From Candidatus Aminicenantes bacterium UBA4820 (GTDB lineage: Bacteria; Acidobacteriota; UBA4820): a stretch of 20,320 nt of DNA. Both the position numbers and the translations under genes were made by a program. Shown one piece after another: positions 7,094 through 14,902 of this stretch (its first letter is position 1; each line of letters begins with the position of its first letter). Under the pieces are notes generated by a model, which saw nothing but the letters and a program-made list of their open reading frames with translations, did not search any database and was not told where the DNA came from. The stretch is taken from NCBI GenBank assembly GCA_002402325.1, contig DHFQ01000091.1, positions 6,540 to 26,859 of the forward strand, given 5' to 3'.

Positions 7094-8017
7094 ATGAGAC
7101 TTAATTTGAAGAGATACCACATAGTTATTTTAAGAGAAGATGGCAAGCAATACCACAACAGCATTCTTGACCTTCTCTGCGTAAGAAAAAGACTTGCATA
7201 TTCCGCCATTCTTGCTTTGTTTTTAATCTTAGGGAATTTAGGTTTTTTATATCTGATGATGAGACAGGGGAGCCTTGTCATAGAAAATAAAATGACAAAA
7301 AGTGAACTTTCAAAGACTAAAGATACCCTTGTAAAAGTCAAAGATGATTTAACCTATATGCAGGAGCAACTCAATCTTACCGAACAAAGAATTTTCCAAC
7401 TCGAAAAACTTGCAAAAGAACAGAATCTTGTTCTTCCTAAACTGACCTTTGCCGGGACGGGGGGGAAGTCACAAATTTCCAATTTTAGAGAAATTGACTA
7501 TTTTAACGACCCTCAACTTAATAAAATATACAACAATGTTCTTGAGTCAAAGGAAAATGTGGACAAACTTGCCAAAGAAGCACAAAAACTTGACGATGTT
7601 TTAAATCCTCACCTTCTATTTCTCTCAAGAAAACCATCAATCTGGCCTGTAAAGGGTTTTATTTCTTCTGGCTTTGGTGGCAGGCCTGATCCCATTAACG
7701 GTGCTCATTCCTGGCATCAGGGTGTTGATATTTCTGCGCCCTACGGATCTCCAGTTACCGCAACTGCCGATGGAATAATTGTTTCGTCAGGATGGCAAAC
7801 GGGGCTTGGCAACACAATAGTGATAAATCATCAAAATGGATTTGTAACTTTGTATGGGCACTTAAGCAAATTTCTCGTTAAACCGGGGCAAAAAGTCAAG
7901 AGATGGCAGAAAATAGGGCTTGTAGGTTCAACGGGAAGAAGTACAGGTAATCACTGTCACTACGAGGTTCATATAAATTCAAAGCCGGTAAATCCGACAA
8001 AGTTTATGCTTTATTGA
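7094..8017 (+). CDS. Membrane-anchored M23 (LytM-type) peptidase
   Basis: A cytoplasmic N-terminus of about 33 residues precedes a single transmembrane helix (about 34-56). A periplasmic coiled coil (about 65-112) and a linker follow, then a C-terminal Peptidase_M23 domain (about 184-307). The zinc ligands are intact: H208 and D212 in WHQGVD, and H289 in GNHCHYE. H256 in LYGHLS is the usual additional active-site His. The family cleaves peptide cross-links in peptidoglycan, and this layout (TM, coiled coil, LytM) is typical of cell-shape or division-associated endopeptidases. All catalytic residues are present, so it is likely active rather than a degenerate EnvC/NlpD-type activator. It is monocistronic: it has its own consensus promoter, and a new promoter follows its stop. 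Confidence 0.93.
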   Translation: MRLNLKRYHIVILREDGKQYHNSILDLLCVRKRLAYSAILALFLILGNLGFLYLMMRQGSLVIENKMTKSELSKTKDTLVKVKDDLTYMQEQLNLTEQRIFQLEKLAKEQNLVLPKLTFAGTGGKSQISNFREIDYFNDPQLNKIYNNVLESKENVDKLAKEAQKLDDVLNPHLLFLSRKPSIWPVKGFISSGFGGRPDPINGAHSWHQGVDISAPYGSPVTATADGIIVSSGWQTGLGNTIVINHQNGFVTLYGHLSKFLVKPGQKVKRWQKIGLVGSTGRSTGNHCHYEVHINSKPVNPTKFMLY

Positions 8018-8021
8018 GGGC

Positions 8022-8050
8022 TTGACAAAAGTTTAAAAAAGTGCTATAAA
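8022..8050 (+). promoter_or_regulatory. Promoter of the DUF4398-like lipoprotein gene
   Basis: TTGACA (8022-8027), 17 bp, TATAAA (8045-8050), with TGC before the -10 (extended -10). It lies directly after the stop of the peptidase gene. The predicted start near 8057 gives a leader of about 79 nt, unusually long for this window. Confidence 0.75.
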
Positions 8051-8057
8051 ATTAAAC

Positions 8058-8086
8058 CTTGAGCAAAGTTGCTCAGGAGTTTTTTG
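8058..8086 (+). terminator. Terminator-like hairpin in the lipoprotein leader
   Basis: CTTGAGC (8058-8064) pairs with GCTCAGG (8071-8077, one G-T pair) around AAAGTT, followed by AG and a run of T. It can end transcripts coming from the peptidase gene. It also lies at the 5' end of the lipoprotein mRNA, where it might attenuate transcription or protect the mRNA. Confidence 0.5.
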
Positions 8087-8135
8087 AAAAAAAGGAAAAT
8101 TTTAGATATATGGTATTTAAGAAAGGAGAAGAAGA

Positions 8136-8729
8136 ATGAAAAAAGTAATTTACGCACTATTTGTTGTAGCACTGCTCGGGCTTATAGCCTGTGCAAAACC
8201 ACCACAGCAGGACATTGATGCTGCAAAAGCAGCATTGAATGCGGCAAAACAGGCTGAGGCTGACATCTATGCCCCTGATTCATTAAAGGCAGCAAAGGAC
8301 AAGGAAGCCCAACTTGATCAAGAATTGGCCACCCAGCAGAACAAATTCTTCAAGAGTTACAAAGTTGCTGCGCAACTCTGCACTGAGTTGAAGTCTCTTG
8401 CTGAAAAGGCAAAAACTGATGCAGTCGCTGGAAAAGAAAAGGCAAAGGCTGATGCAGAGGCTGCAATCACAGCAGCAGAGACAGCAATTGCAACTGCAAC
8501 TGAAGACCTTAAGAAGGCACCTAAAGGAAAAGGCAGTCAGGCTGACATCGCAGCAATGCAGGGTGATCTTGATGCCGCAACAAAAGCAGTTGAAGATGCA
8601 AAGGCTGATATGACTGCAGAAAAGTATCTTGATGCCAAATCAAAGGCTGACACTGCAAAGTCGCAGGCTGAAACAGTTTCAGCTAATGTTCAACAAGCCA
8701 TTGAGATGAAAAAAGGCGGAAAAAAGTAA
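8136..8729 (+). CDS. Alanine/lysine-rich coiled-coil lipoprotein (DUF4398-like)
   Basis: The signal peptide ends in the lipobox LIAC (C19), so the product is anchored in the envelope. The mature protein is almost entirely helical with A-, K-, D-, E- and Q-rich heptads. The stretch AEADIYAPDSLKAAKDKEAQL (about 40-60) matches the YAP-x-x-L-x-x-A pattern of DUF4398 proteins, which are thought to be structural envelope lipoproteins. A second helical part, about residues 85-190, ends in a lysine-rich tail (MKKGGKK). A near-consensus promoter, a full ribosome site (AAGGAGAAG) and a perfect terminator suggest one gene expressed at high level, perhaps in a role like Braun's lipoprotein. The lysine tail could be a peptidoglycan attachment or binding point, but that is inference. 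Confidence 0.85.
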   Translation: MKKVIYALFVVALLGLIACAKPPQQDIDAAKAALNAAKQAEADIYAPDSLKAAKDKEAQLDQELATQQNKFFKSYKVAAQLCTELKSLAEKAKTDAVAGKEKAKADAEAAITAAETAIATATEDLKKAPKGKGSQADIAAMQGDLDAATKAVEDAKADMTAEKYLDAKSKADTAKSQAETVSANVQQAIEMKKGGKK

Positions 8730-8750
8730 TTAAGTTGGTTTAAATTTTTA

Positions 8751-8777
8751 AGGGGGGCGTAAGCCCCCCTTTTTTTT
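8751..8777 (+). terminator. Strong intrinsic terminator of the lipoprotein gene
   Basis: AGGGGGGC (8751-8758) pairs perfectly with GCCCCCCT (8763-8770) around a GTAA (GNRA) tetraloop, followed by a T-tract to 8777. This is the clearest terminator in the window. Confidence 0.95.
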
Positions 8778-8779
8778 GG

Positions 8780-8808
8780 TTGAGTTTTGAAAAAAAATGG
8801 TTTACAAT
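8780..8808 (+). promoter_or_regulatory. Promoter of the ten-gene run
   Basis: TTGAGT (8780-8785), 17 bp, TACAAT (8803-8808). It lies directly after the terminator's T-tract. The predicted leader is about 18 nt. An overlapping TATAAA at 8808-8813 has no well-spaced -35. Confidence 0.6.
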
Positions 8809-8832
8809 ATAAAATGAGAGGATTAGAGGTTG

Positions 8833-9972
8833 ATGGTTAAGATAGTTTTCAAAGGAGTTTTATATCTTATTTTATTATTAGGTGGTATCTATCTTTCTGA
8901 AAATATTATTCCTCAGTTTGATGGGAGAAAAATTCCCCCTTCTTATAACTCAATTGCATTGTTGAAAAAGACAATAGATAAGAGTTATGAACATAATGTT
9001 AAGGAATATTTTCCAAAAGAAATGGAAGAGGTGGAGTTTAAAACAGATATTGCACTCAACTCTATAAACAGGGAACTTTCTGAACCGTTGTTAATTAGAG
9101 ATTTTACTTATGCAGATACAAAATTTTCTGATGCTCTCTATAGTGCTTTAAAACTACTAATAAAGACAGCTAAAAAGGAATGTTCCGATAGGGATGAAGT
9201 TTCAAAGTCTCTTATGTCTCTTGAAAAAATCCTTAGCGATACAAAAATTCTTTTTGAGCATACATCAAACAACATTATTTTAAGAAAAAGATTTGCAGAA
9301 GGAGAAATTGCTTATAAAAATGCAAAGGAACTCTATGCAAAGAAAAGATACGCTTCCGCTATAAAGGAAACAAGAAAGGGCATTTTCCAGATGAAAAATG
9401 CTTATGCAACAAGCAGAGAAGTCCTTTCAAGATTTAAAGACCCTTCTCTTTTAAACAAATGGGCTCACTGGAGAAGAAGGGCAATTCAGGAGAGTGTTGA
9501 AGGTGGATGCGGAATTGTTGTTATCAAAGAAAATCACATTCTTGAACTTTACAAAAACGGAAAATTGTTAAAAACTTTTACTGTTGAACTTGGTGCGAAC
9601 TCCATAAATCAAAAAATGTATGCAGGAGACAGGGCAACGCCTGAAGGGTATTACAGAATAAGTGGCAAAAAGGGGTATGGAAAGAGCAAATATGGACTGG
9701 CACTTCTCATAAACTACCCAAATGAAGAGGATAGGCAGAGGTTTCTGACCTTAAAATCAAGAAGAGAACTTGGAGACAGGTCAAAAATTGGCGGGCTTAT
9801 TGAAATACATGGTGGAGGCGGAAGAGGTTTCGATTGGACTGATGGGTGCGTTGCTTTAACCGACTCAGAGATGGAATATGTTTTTAAAATTGCTAAAGTT
9901 GGTACACCTGTTGCGATAATAGGTTCTATGGGCAGTGGTCCCATAAACTCTGCACTAAAGGGAATAAAATGA
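8833..9972 (+). CDS. YkuD-type L,D-transpeptidase family protein with long helical N-region
   Basis: I chose the ATG at 8833; a TTG at 8830 sits directly against the AGAGG and is less likely. Residues about 5-22 form a signal anchor. Residues about 40-205 are a helical region with no recognised family. The catalytic domain spans about 225-370: RATPEGYYRIS, then IEIHGGGGRG with H326, then DWTDGCVALTD with nucleophile C339. The motif before the cysteine is T-D-G-C rather than S/T-H-G-C, a variant that I recall from other YkuD proteins. The family makes 3-3 cross-links, attaches lipoproteins to peptidoglycan or, in the YafK/DpaA branch, removes them. It acts in the periplasm. The stop overlaps the next start (ATGA). 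Confidence 0.88.
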   Translation: MVKIVFKGVLYLILLLGGIYLSENIIPQFDGRKIPPSYNSIALLKKTIDKSYEHNVKEYFPKEMEEVEFKTDIALNSINRELSEPLLIRDFTYADTKFSDALYSALKLLIKTAKKECSDRDEVSKSLMSLEKILSDTKILFEHTSNNIILRKRFAEGEIAYKNAKELYAKKRYASAIKETRKGIFQMKNAYATSREVLSRFKDPSLLNKWAHWRRRAIQESVEGGCGIVVIKENHILELYKNGKLLKTFTVELGANSINQKMYAGDRATPEGYYRISGKKGYGKSKYGLALLINYPNEEDRQRFLTLKSRRELGDRSKIGGLIEIHGGGGRGFDWTDGCVALTDSEMEYVFKIAKVGTPVAIIGSMGSGPINSALKGIK

Positions 9973-10676
9973 GCCAAAGTGTCGATATGGAAATGGCAAC
10001 TGATGCCAAAGAAGGGCCTAATCTGTTAAAAATAGCTTTTATTTCAATTTTTTCTATATTTGCCATCTTTTTATTTTTGATTTCGCTTTTTCTTTTTGGA
10101 AGTGGTTATAAATCTTCTTTAATAACTGAAAAAATCCTTAAAGATGGAAGAGAAATACCATCGGGCGAGGAGTTAACCGAGCCCGAAGAGGTTATAAAAG
10201 TCGCAAAAAACAGGTTAGAAAAGGTTGCCCCTACAAAAGTATTTATTGTAATTGATAGAGTCCACAATAGGTTATGGTTAAGAGAAAATGGCGACACAAC
10301 TCTTGAGGCTTTGGTTTCGGCGGGTGCAGGGTCGGTACTCAAAGACCCTAATAAGAATAGGGAATGGGTATTTGATACTCCGATGGGAAGGTTTAAAGTT
10401 AAAGGTAAAAGGCAGAATCCTCTCTGGACTGCTCCAGATTGGGAATTCATTGAATCTAAAGAACCATTTCCCAAAAATTATTCAGATCGCGTAGAGGAAG
10501 GGATGCTTGGAGAATATGCCCTTGACCTTGATTCACCAGGATATATGATCCATGGAACACTTTATGAAAGACTTATAGGAAGAAATGTAACACACGGCTG
10601 TGTCAGAGTTGGAAGAGATGATTTGAGAATTTTATGGAAGAAGGTGCCAATTGGGTCGACGGTGTTTATTTTCTAA
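9969..10676 (+). CDS. YkuD-type L,D-transpeptidase with canonical HGC motif
   Basis: A short cytoplasmic N-terminus precedes a transmembrane helix (about 19-44), so the enzyme is anchored facing the periplasm. The YkuD domain spans about residues 89-235. It has a FIVIDRVHNRLWL entry strand, TPMGRFKVKGK, GYMIHGT with H195, and NVTHGCVRV with H209 and nucleophile C211. The full S/T-H-G-C motif points to an active transpeptidase cross-linking meso-DAP stems or attaching lipoproteins. It is distinct from the preceding gene in both its N-region and its catalytic motif. The start overlaps the previous stop by 4 nt (ATGA), so the two are translated together. The last 26 nt of the gene encode the start of the following lipoprotein. 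Confidence 0.92.
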   Translation: MSQSVDMEMATDAKEGPNLLKIAFISIFSIFAIFLFLISLFLFGSGYKSSLITEKILKDGREIPSGEELTEPEEVIKVAKNRLEKVAPTKVFIVIDRVHNRLWLRENGDTTLEALVSAGAGSVLKDPNKNREWVFDTPMGRFKVKGKRQNPLWTAPDWEFIESKEPFPKNYSDRVEEGMLGEYALDLDSPGYMIHGTLYERLIGRNVTHGCVRVGRDDLRILWKKVPIGSTVFIF

Positions 10677-11340
10677 AATATTTGTTTTATTTTTGATTTT
10701 ATTTTGCTTGTTATCTTGTGCAAAGGAGGAACACCTAAAGCAATCGCCCAATTTGACAAAGGCTGAAGAGGCGCATTTACTCAACTTAAGGTCATTACTT
10801 GCAACCTCAAAAGAGTTTTATACAGAACTTTCAATTAGAGACAAAGAGATAAGAATTTGTCATTCCGGAGTAACTTTAAAGTCTTATCCCTATAAAAAGG
10901 CTGAAATAGAGACAAGGCATTTTTTCTTTCTTCCAATAGATGAAAACTTCAAGTGGACAAATAAAATCTTCGCAAATGGAAAACTTTTCCCTGAGAGGAT
11001 TATTAACAGGATAAGAATAATTCCCGGAGATGAGACTACAAGACCAACTCCCGACCAACCGGGGATAGTTCCTCCAACTATGGAGGAGATTATAGGTGTT
11101 CCGCCTCAGTATGAACTACTCTTTAAAGAGGGATTTTCAATAAAGTTTAATCTTGTTGGCAAAATACCGGGTAAGGTTATTGAAAAGAGCAAAGAACACT
11201 CTTTTTTCAATGATTTGCTAACAGGATCAGGTTTTAAAAAAGGTCCTAAATTAAGGGTTAAAGTTGAAATGGATGCAAATACAGGCGCCCAATTTTTCAG
11301 GTCTGCTCCGGAAAACACCAAACTTCTTATTCTGCCGTGA
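10651..11340 (+). CDS. Unknown lipoprotein in the transpeptidase cluster (TTG start)
   Basis: The start is the TTG at 10651, inside the preceding gene. AAGGTG stands 4-5 nt upstream, and this start gives a full signal peptide: an R-R N-terminus, a hydrophobic core and lipobox LLSC with C23. The mature protein has about 206 residues with no transmembrane helix. It has an N-terminal helix, beta-rich segments (LSIRDKEIRICHSGVTL), a PGDETTRPTPDQPGIVPP proline-rich loop (about 129-146) and a final beta segment. I recognise no domain. Its position between L,D-transpeptidases and signal peptidase suggests an envelope role, perhaps as a partner or substrate of these enzymes. Only the context supports this. 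The stop overlaps the next start (GTGA). Confidence 0.7.
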   Translation: MGRRCLFSKIFVLFLILFCLLSCAKEEHLKQSPNLTKAEEAHLLNLRSLLATSKEFYTELSIRDKEIRICHSGVTLKSYPYKKAEIETRHFFFLPIDENFKWTNKIFANGKLFPERIINRIRIIPGDETTRPTPDQPGIVPPTMEEIIGVPPQYELLFKEGFSIKFNLVGKIPGKVIEKSKEHSFFNDLLTGSGFKKGPKLRVKVEMDANTGAQFFRSAPENTKLLILP

Positions 11341-11843
11341 AAAAAAAATATTTAATTGAATTTGCCTTAATAACCTTAATTTCCGTACTTGTCTTCCTTT
11401 CAATTGTAAATTTCTTTTTTAGACCCTTTAAAGTTTATGGTGAGAGTATGGAACCACTTTACAGTAACGGTGACATTATCTTTGTTTCAAAGAGTTTTTC
11501 CAGAGAATTTAAAAGGGGAGATGTGGTGGTCATTAAAGAGGAGGATGGGAGACTTGCCATAAAAAGGGTGATTGCCATAGGTGGAGATAAAATAGAGTTC
11601 ATCAAAGATGAAATTTTTGTAAATGGCGAAAATAGAGGTAAAATATCTTCTGGAGATTATGAAATGGTGTTTGATGATACCTGTTTTTTCGTAGAGAAAG
11701 GAAAAGTCTTTGTTTTAGGTGACAACCGCTCCAAAAGTTTAGATTCAAGGATTTGGGGTGCTATTCCTGAAAGTTCTGTTGTTGGAAAAACTATCTACGG
11801 TCCATTTCGTCTTTTCGAGAGGAGAGGTTTGAAAGTTGGTTGA
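11337..11843 (+). CDS. lepB: Signal peptidase I
   Basis: Cleaves signal peptides from exported proteins at the outer face of the inner membrane. It starts with GTG overlapping the previous stop. One N-terminal membrane anchor (about 7-28) is followed by the family boxes: YGESMEP with catalytic S37, GDVVVIK, LAIKRVIAIGGD with general-base K76, and the C-terminal GDNRSKSLDSRIWG. At 168 residues it is close to the short form common in Gram-positive and many deep-branching bacteria, and about half the length of the two-anchor E. coli enzyme. Both members of the Ser/Lys dyad are present. Confidence 0.95.
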   Translation: MKKKYLIEFALITLISVLVFLSIVNFFFRPFKVYGESMEPLYSNGDIIFVSKSFSREFKRGDVVVIKEEDGRLAIKRVIAIGGDKIEFIKDEIFVNGENRGKISSGDYEMVFDDTCFFVEKGKVFVLGDNRSKSLDSRIWGAIPESSVVGKTIYGPFRLFERRGLKVG

Positions 11844-12975
11844 AAAAAAAGATAGTTTAAATCCTCTTCACGGAACACTTGAACAGGTTGGGCTGCCGGA
11901 AGTTCTCGATTTCCTTTCAACAATGGCAAAGACAGGAGTTCTTCTTTTAAGGAATGGTAATGTCACGAAAACTTTGCATTTTAAAAGAGGAGTCGTTGTT
12001 TTTGCGACTTCAAATATACCGGAAGAGAGATTCGGTGAGATGCTCCTTAAAGAGGGAAAAATAACATCAGACCAATTTATTGAAGCATCGAAGCAGATAA
12101 CAAGGGGTAAAAGACTCGGGAAAATTCTTGTTGAGATGCAAGCCTTATCCCCGAAAAGTTTATGGAATGAAGTCAGGCATCAGGTTCAAGAAATTGCCTT
12201 CAGTGTTCTTTCATGGGATTCGGGAACATTCCAATTTTTTGAGGGAGAGGAAAGAACAGGTGAAAACATAACAACATCATTGACAGTTCAGGAAATTTTG
12301 CTTGAGGGGTTGAGAAGAATTAAAAATAGGGAACTTCTTGAAAAAGTATTTCCGAGTAAAGACATAGTCTTTGAAAGGGTTGTCCCTGCAAACAGGCCTA
12401 CAAATCTTCATTTTGAAGAATACGAAAAGCATGTATTTAAACTCATTGACTCTCAAAGGACAGTTCAAGAGATTTGCGATTTATCAGAAATAGGGGAGTT
12501 TGAAACTTTAAAAACTTTGTACATCTTTTTTACAATTGGTTTTCTCCATATCAAGAAGAGAAAAGACAAATTTGAGGAAGAGCAAAAAGAACTAACAGAA
12601 GCAAGGCATCTCATTAGAAATTACAACGAAATGTTCTCATTTTTGTACCATTATTTTTTGAGAGAAGTTGGACCAATTGCCGAGAATATAATGGAAAAGT
12701 ATTTAAATAAAATTAAACAGCAGGAACCAATACTTTTTCAGAGAGTAACTTTAAGAAGCAATGGAACAATTGCGGAAGAAAGGCTTCTTGAGAATCTGCG
12801 TACAGTTGAAAAAGACAGAATATCTATACTTATTAAATGGCTTAATGAATATCTTTATTCAATCCTTTTTGTAATTAGAAAAACGCTCGGGCAGGAGCAC
12901 GAGAAAAATGTAATTGATACTTTGAAAAAGACGAGAAAAGAAGTTTTTGAAAAATATGGCGACAATTCAAGATGA
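11836..12975 (+). CDS. DUF4388 (PATAN-type) domain protein with winged-helix-like middle
   Basis: The TTG at 11836 is the likely start, with GGAGAGG 8 nt upstream and an 8 nt overlap with lepB. Residues about 8-160 form a DUF4388 domain: LHGTLEQVGLPEVLDFLSTM, then TGVLLLRNG, KTLHFKRGVVVFATS, then an RLGKILVE segment. Residues about 185-240 form the winged-helix-like module often following it (VFKLIDSQRTVQEICDLSE). The final 130 residues are helical and unrecognised. The domain is found in cytoplasmic proteins linked to two-component, gliding or polarity systems in Deltaproteobacteria, Acidobacteria and Deinococci, but no biochemical role can be read here. The gene overlaps miaA by 20 nt. Confidence 0.8.
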   Translation: MVEKKDSLNPLHGTLEQVGLPEVLDFLSTMAKTGVLLLRNGNVTKTLHFKRGVVVFATSNIPEERFGEMLLKEGKITSDQFIEASKQITRGKRLGKILVEMQALSPKSLWNEVRHQVQEIAFSVLSWDSGTFQFFEGEERTGENITTSLTVQEILLEGLRRIKNRELLEKVFPSKDIVFERVVPANRPTNLHFEEYEKHVFKLIDSQRTVQEICDLSEIGEFETLKTLYIFFTIGFLHIKKRKDKFEEEQKELTEARHLIRNYNEMFSFLYHYFLREVGPIAENIMEKYLNKIKQQEPILFQRVTLRSNGTIAEERLLENLRTVEKDRISILIKWLNEYLYSILFVIRKTLGQEHEKNVIDTLKKTRKEVFEKYGDNSR

Positions 12976-13924
12976 AGAAAAACAGATAAAAGTTGTTGCC
13001 GTTGTTGGTCCTACCGGATGCGGAAAATCAGAATTTGCAATAGACCTTGCCCACAAGATTGATGGAGAAATAATCTCCTGCGATTCAATGGCAGTTTATA
13101 ATGGCGTGGAAATCGCCACGGATAAAATTCCAGAACAACAAAGAGAGGGAATTCCTCACCACCTTTACGATGTGAAGGAGATAGGGACTTTTTTTTCTGC
13201 AGGACTTTTTAAAAAATTAGCCTTGAAAACAATTGATGAGATAGTAAAAAGGAATAAAGTCCCAATTCTTGTAGGGGGAACGGGGCTTTATTTTAGAACC
13301 TTAACAGAGGGAATTGCTGAGGCTCCTGAGAGAGATGAGAACATAAGAGAGAGATTGAAAAAAATAGTTGAAAAAAAGGGCGTCGCTCATCTTTTTAAGA
13401 TTTTAAAAAGAGTTGACCCAAAAAGGGCATCTGAAATAAATGAAAATGATGCGGTAAGAATTATACGCTCTCTTGAATTGAGGTTGATTACAAAACTCCC
13501 ATTTAATGAGTCAATAAAAAAAAAGGAGAGAAAAGAGAAAAGACTAAAAATCTTAAAAATCTGTTTGAATTATAAAAGAGAAATCCTTTACAAAAGGATT
13601 GATGAAAGAGTTGAAAATATGGTAAAAAAAGGGCTCGTAGAGGAGGCAAGAAATCTTTATCAAAACGGGCAACTAAAAGGTCCAATTTCTAAAGCCATTG
13701 GATTAAAAGAACTGATTCCCTATTTTGAAGGAAAGAGAGATCTTTCAGAATCAATAGAGGAGATAAAAAAGAACTCAAGAAATCTTGCAAAAAGACAAAT
13801 AACTTGGTTTAAAAAAGAAATTGGTTTAAAATGGATTCTGATGACAGATGAAGAAGAGAAAAATGGTATTGTTGAAAAAACTATTCGGTGGCTAAAGGGG
13901 GAGAAGGATGATGAGCGAAGTTAG
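12956..13924 (+). CDS. miaA: tRNA dimethylallyltransferase
   Basis: Adds the dimethylallyl group of DMAPP to N6 of A37 in tRNAs that read codons starting with U. P-loop GPTGCGKS is at about 18-25, then CDSMAVY (the substrate-recognition Asp is present; the residue often Gln is Ala), then LVGGTGLYFRTL and the C-terminal KRQITWFKK. The length of 322 residues is normal. I took the ATG at 12956; a TTG at 12947 would add three residues. Neither has a strong ribosome site, and the start lies in the last 20 nt of the preceding gene, so translation is probably coupled. miaA followed by hfq is a pairing widely conserved in bacteria. Confidence 0.95.
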   Translation: MATIQDEEKQIKVVAVVGPTGCGKSEFAIDLAHKIDGEIISCDSMAVYNGVEIATDKIPEQQREGIPHHLYDVKEIGTFFSAGLFKKLALKTIDEIVKRNKVPILVGGTGLYFRTLTEGIAEAPERDENIRERLKKIVEKKGVAHLFKILKRVDPKRASEINENDAVRIIRSLELRLITKLPFNESIKKKERKEKRLKILKICLNYKREILYKRIDERVENMVKKGLVEEARNLYQNGQLKGPISKAIGLKELIPYFEGKRDLSESIEEIKKNSRNLAKRQITWFKKEIGLKWILMTDEEEKNGIVEKTIRWLKGEKDDERS

Positions 13925-14222
13925 TATTCAGAATCAACTCTTAAACCTTGTAAGAAAAGAGAAGACTCTTATAACTGTTTTTTTGGTTTCACAAAAAAAA
14001 TTCATTGGTTATGTTGTTGGATTTGATAGATACACCATCCACTTAAGGTGCAGGGATTTTGATCACATTATTTTCAAGCATGCAATTACAAACATAACAG
14101 TTCCAAAAAGTGTTATGCAAAAACTTCCGCTTTTTAATAATATAGAAAATTTTGATTCATTCGAATCTTCAGTACCATCAGAGGAACATTTTGGAGATTC
14201 AGATGAAAGAGGGGAAAGTTAA
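13908..14222 (+). CDS. hfq: RNA chaperone Hfq with acidic C-terminal tail
   Basis: The Sm fold spans about residues 6-66. SIQNQLLNLVRKEK carries the proximal-face Gln (Q8) and a basic rim patch (R16, K17, K19). Sm1 is FIGYVVGFDRYTIHL and Sm2 is FKHAIT. Hfq forms a hexameric ring that pairs small RNAs with mRNAs. The tail (about 75-104) is strongly acidic with D, E and S, as in other Hfq proteins where it limits RNA binding. Two adjacent ATGs (13908, 13911) follow GGGGGAG; the second has better spacing. The start overlaps miaA by 17 nt, and the stop shares one base with the crp-like ATG. Confidence 0.93.
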   Translation: MMSEVSIQNQLLNLVRKEKTLITVFLVSQKKFIGYVVGFDRYTIHLRCRDFDHIIFKHAITNITVPKSVMQKLPLFNNIENFDSFESSVPSEEHFGDSDERGES

Positions 14223-14884
14223 TGGAAGATTTAGAACTTCTCAAAAAAGTCTCTCTTTTTGAAAACTTAAGTGAAAAAGAACTTATGGCTGTAAGAGACA
14301 GGGCAAAAGTGGTCTCTATTCCTAAAAACAACATTCTCTTTTGTGAAGGAGATAGGGGCGATACACTCTACCTCGTTATAAAGGGAAGGGCAAAAGCGTA
14401 CTTGCTTGCCGAAGATGGGAGAGAGGTTACGCTCTCTGAATTTACTAAGGGGGATATAGTTGGAGAGATGGCAATATTTGATCTTGAAGAGAAGAGATCC
14501 GCTACAGTTAAGACAATCGAAGATAGCGAATTTCTGACCATAAATGGTAACGACTTTATTGAAGTTCTTTCATCCCATCCCGATGTTAGTTTAAGCGTTT
14601 TAAAAACATTGTCAAGAAGAGTTAAGGACACATCAACGCGGATAAGAAACCTCATTTTTCTTGATACATACAGCAGAGTTGGTAGATTCCTTCTTGAAAA
14701 GGCAAAAAGTGAAGGAAGGGAACTTGCGGATGGTTCACTCCTCGTTACAAGGCCCAAACATGAAGAAATAGCTTCTTTTGTTGGAACATCAAGAGAGACA
14801 GTTTCACGGGCTTTAAAAGAACTCGAAAGTCAGGGTCTGATTAAAAATGCTGGAAAAAAAGTAATTCTATACAGAATAAAATAA
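14222..14884 (+). CDS. Crp/Fnr-family transcription regulator
   Basis: The N-terminal cyclic-nucleotide-binding barrel (about 8-120) keeps the phosphate-binding cassette: GEMAIF with E82, and KRSATV with R92 and S93, the positions that contact cAMP in E. coli CRP. The dimerisation C-helix (about 120-150) is followed by a winged helix with recognition segment EEIASFVGTSRETVSRALKELE. There is no cysteine set for an Fnr-type iron-sulphur cluster. It is therefore probably a cyclic-nucleotide sensor, although a different effector is possible. Target sites are not evident in the window. It lies directly after hfq (TAATG) and 18 nt before the lyase gene, and may control its own cluster. Confidence 0.92.
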   Translation: MEDLELLKKVSLFENLSEKELMAVRDRAKVVSIPKNNILFCEGDRGDTLYLVIKGRAKAYLLAEDGREVTLSEFTKGDIVGEMAIFDLEEKRSATVKTIEDSEFLTINGNDFIEVLSSHPDVSLSVLKTLSRRVKDTSTRIRNLIFLDTYSRVGRFLLEKAKSEGRELADGSLLVTRPKHEEIASFVGTSRETVSRALKELESQGLIKNAGKKVILYRIK

Positions 14885-14902
14885 TAAAGATAGGGGGAAC
14901 AA

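Noticed and set aside
8398..8613. Glutamine- and lysine-rich open frame inside the coiled-coil lipoprotein gene.
   Set aside because: It is a frame-shifted reading of an alanine/lysine-rich repeat-like sequence, which easily yields long frames without stops.
10106..10474. Long open frame on the minus strand inside the second transpeptidase gene, and similar antisense frames elsewhere (for example 4932-5309, 14368-14757).
   Set aside because: They are antisense to clearly conserved genes, lack ribosome sites and show no recognisable protein features.
12530..12560. The DUF4388 protein and the 17685 protein share the peptide TIGFLHI, with nearly identical DNA (near 12531 and 18069).
   Set aside because: The shared stretch is only about 20 bases, with unrelated flanks and different protein contexts. 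I treat it as coincidence rather than a repeat or recombination trace.
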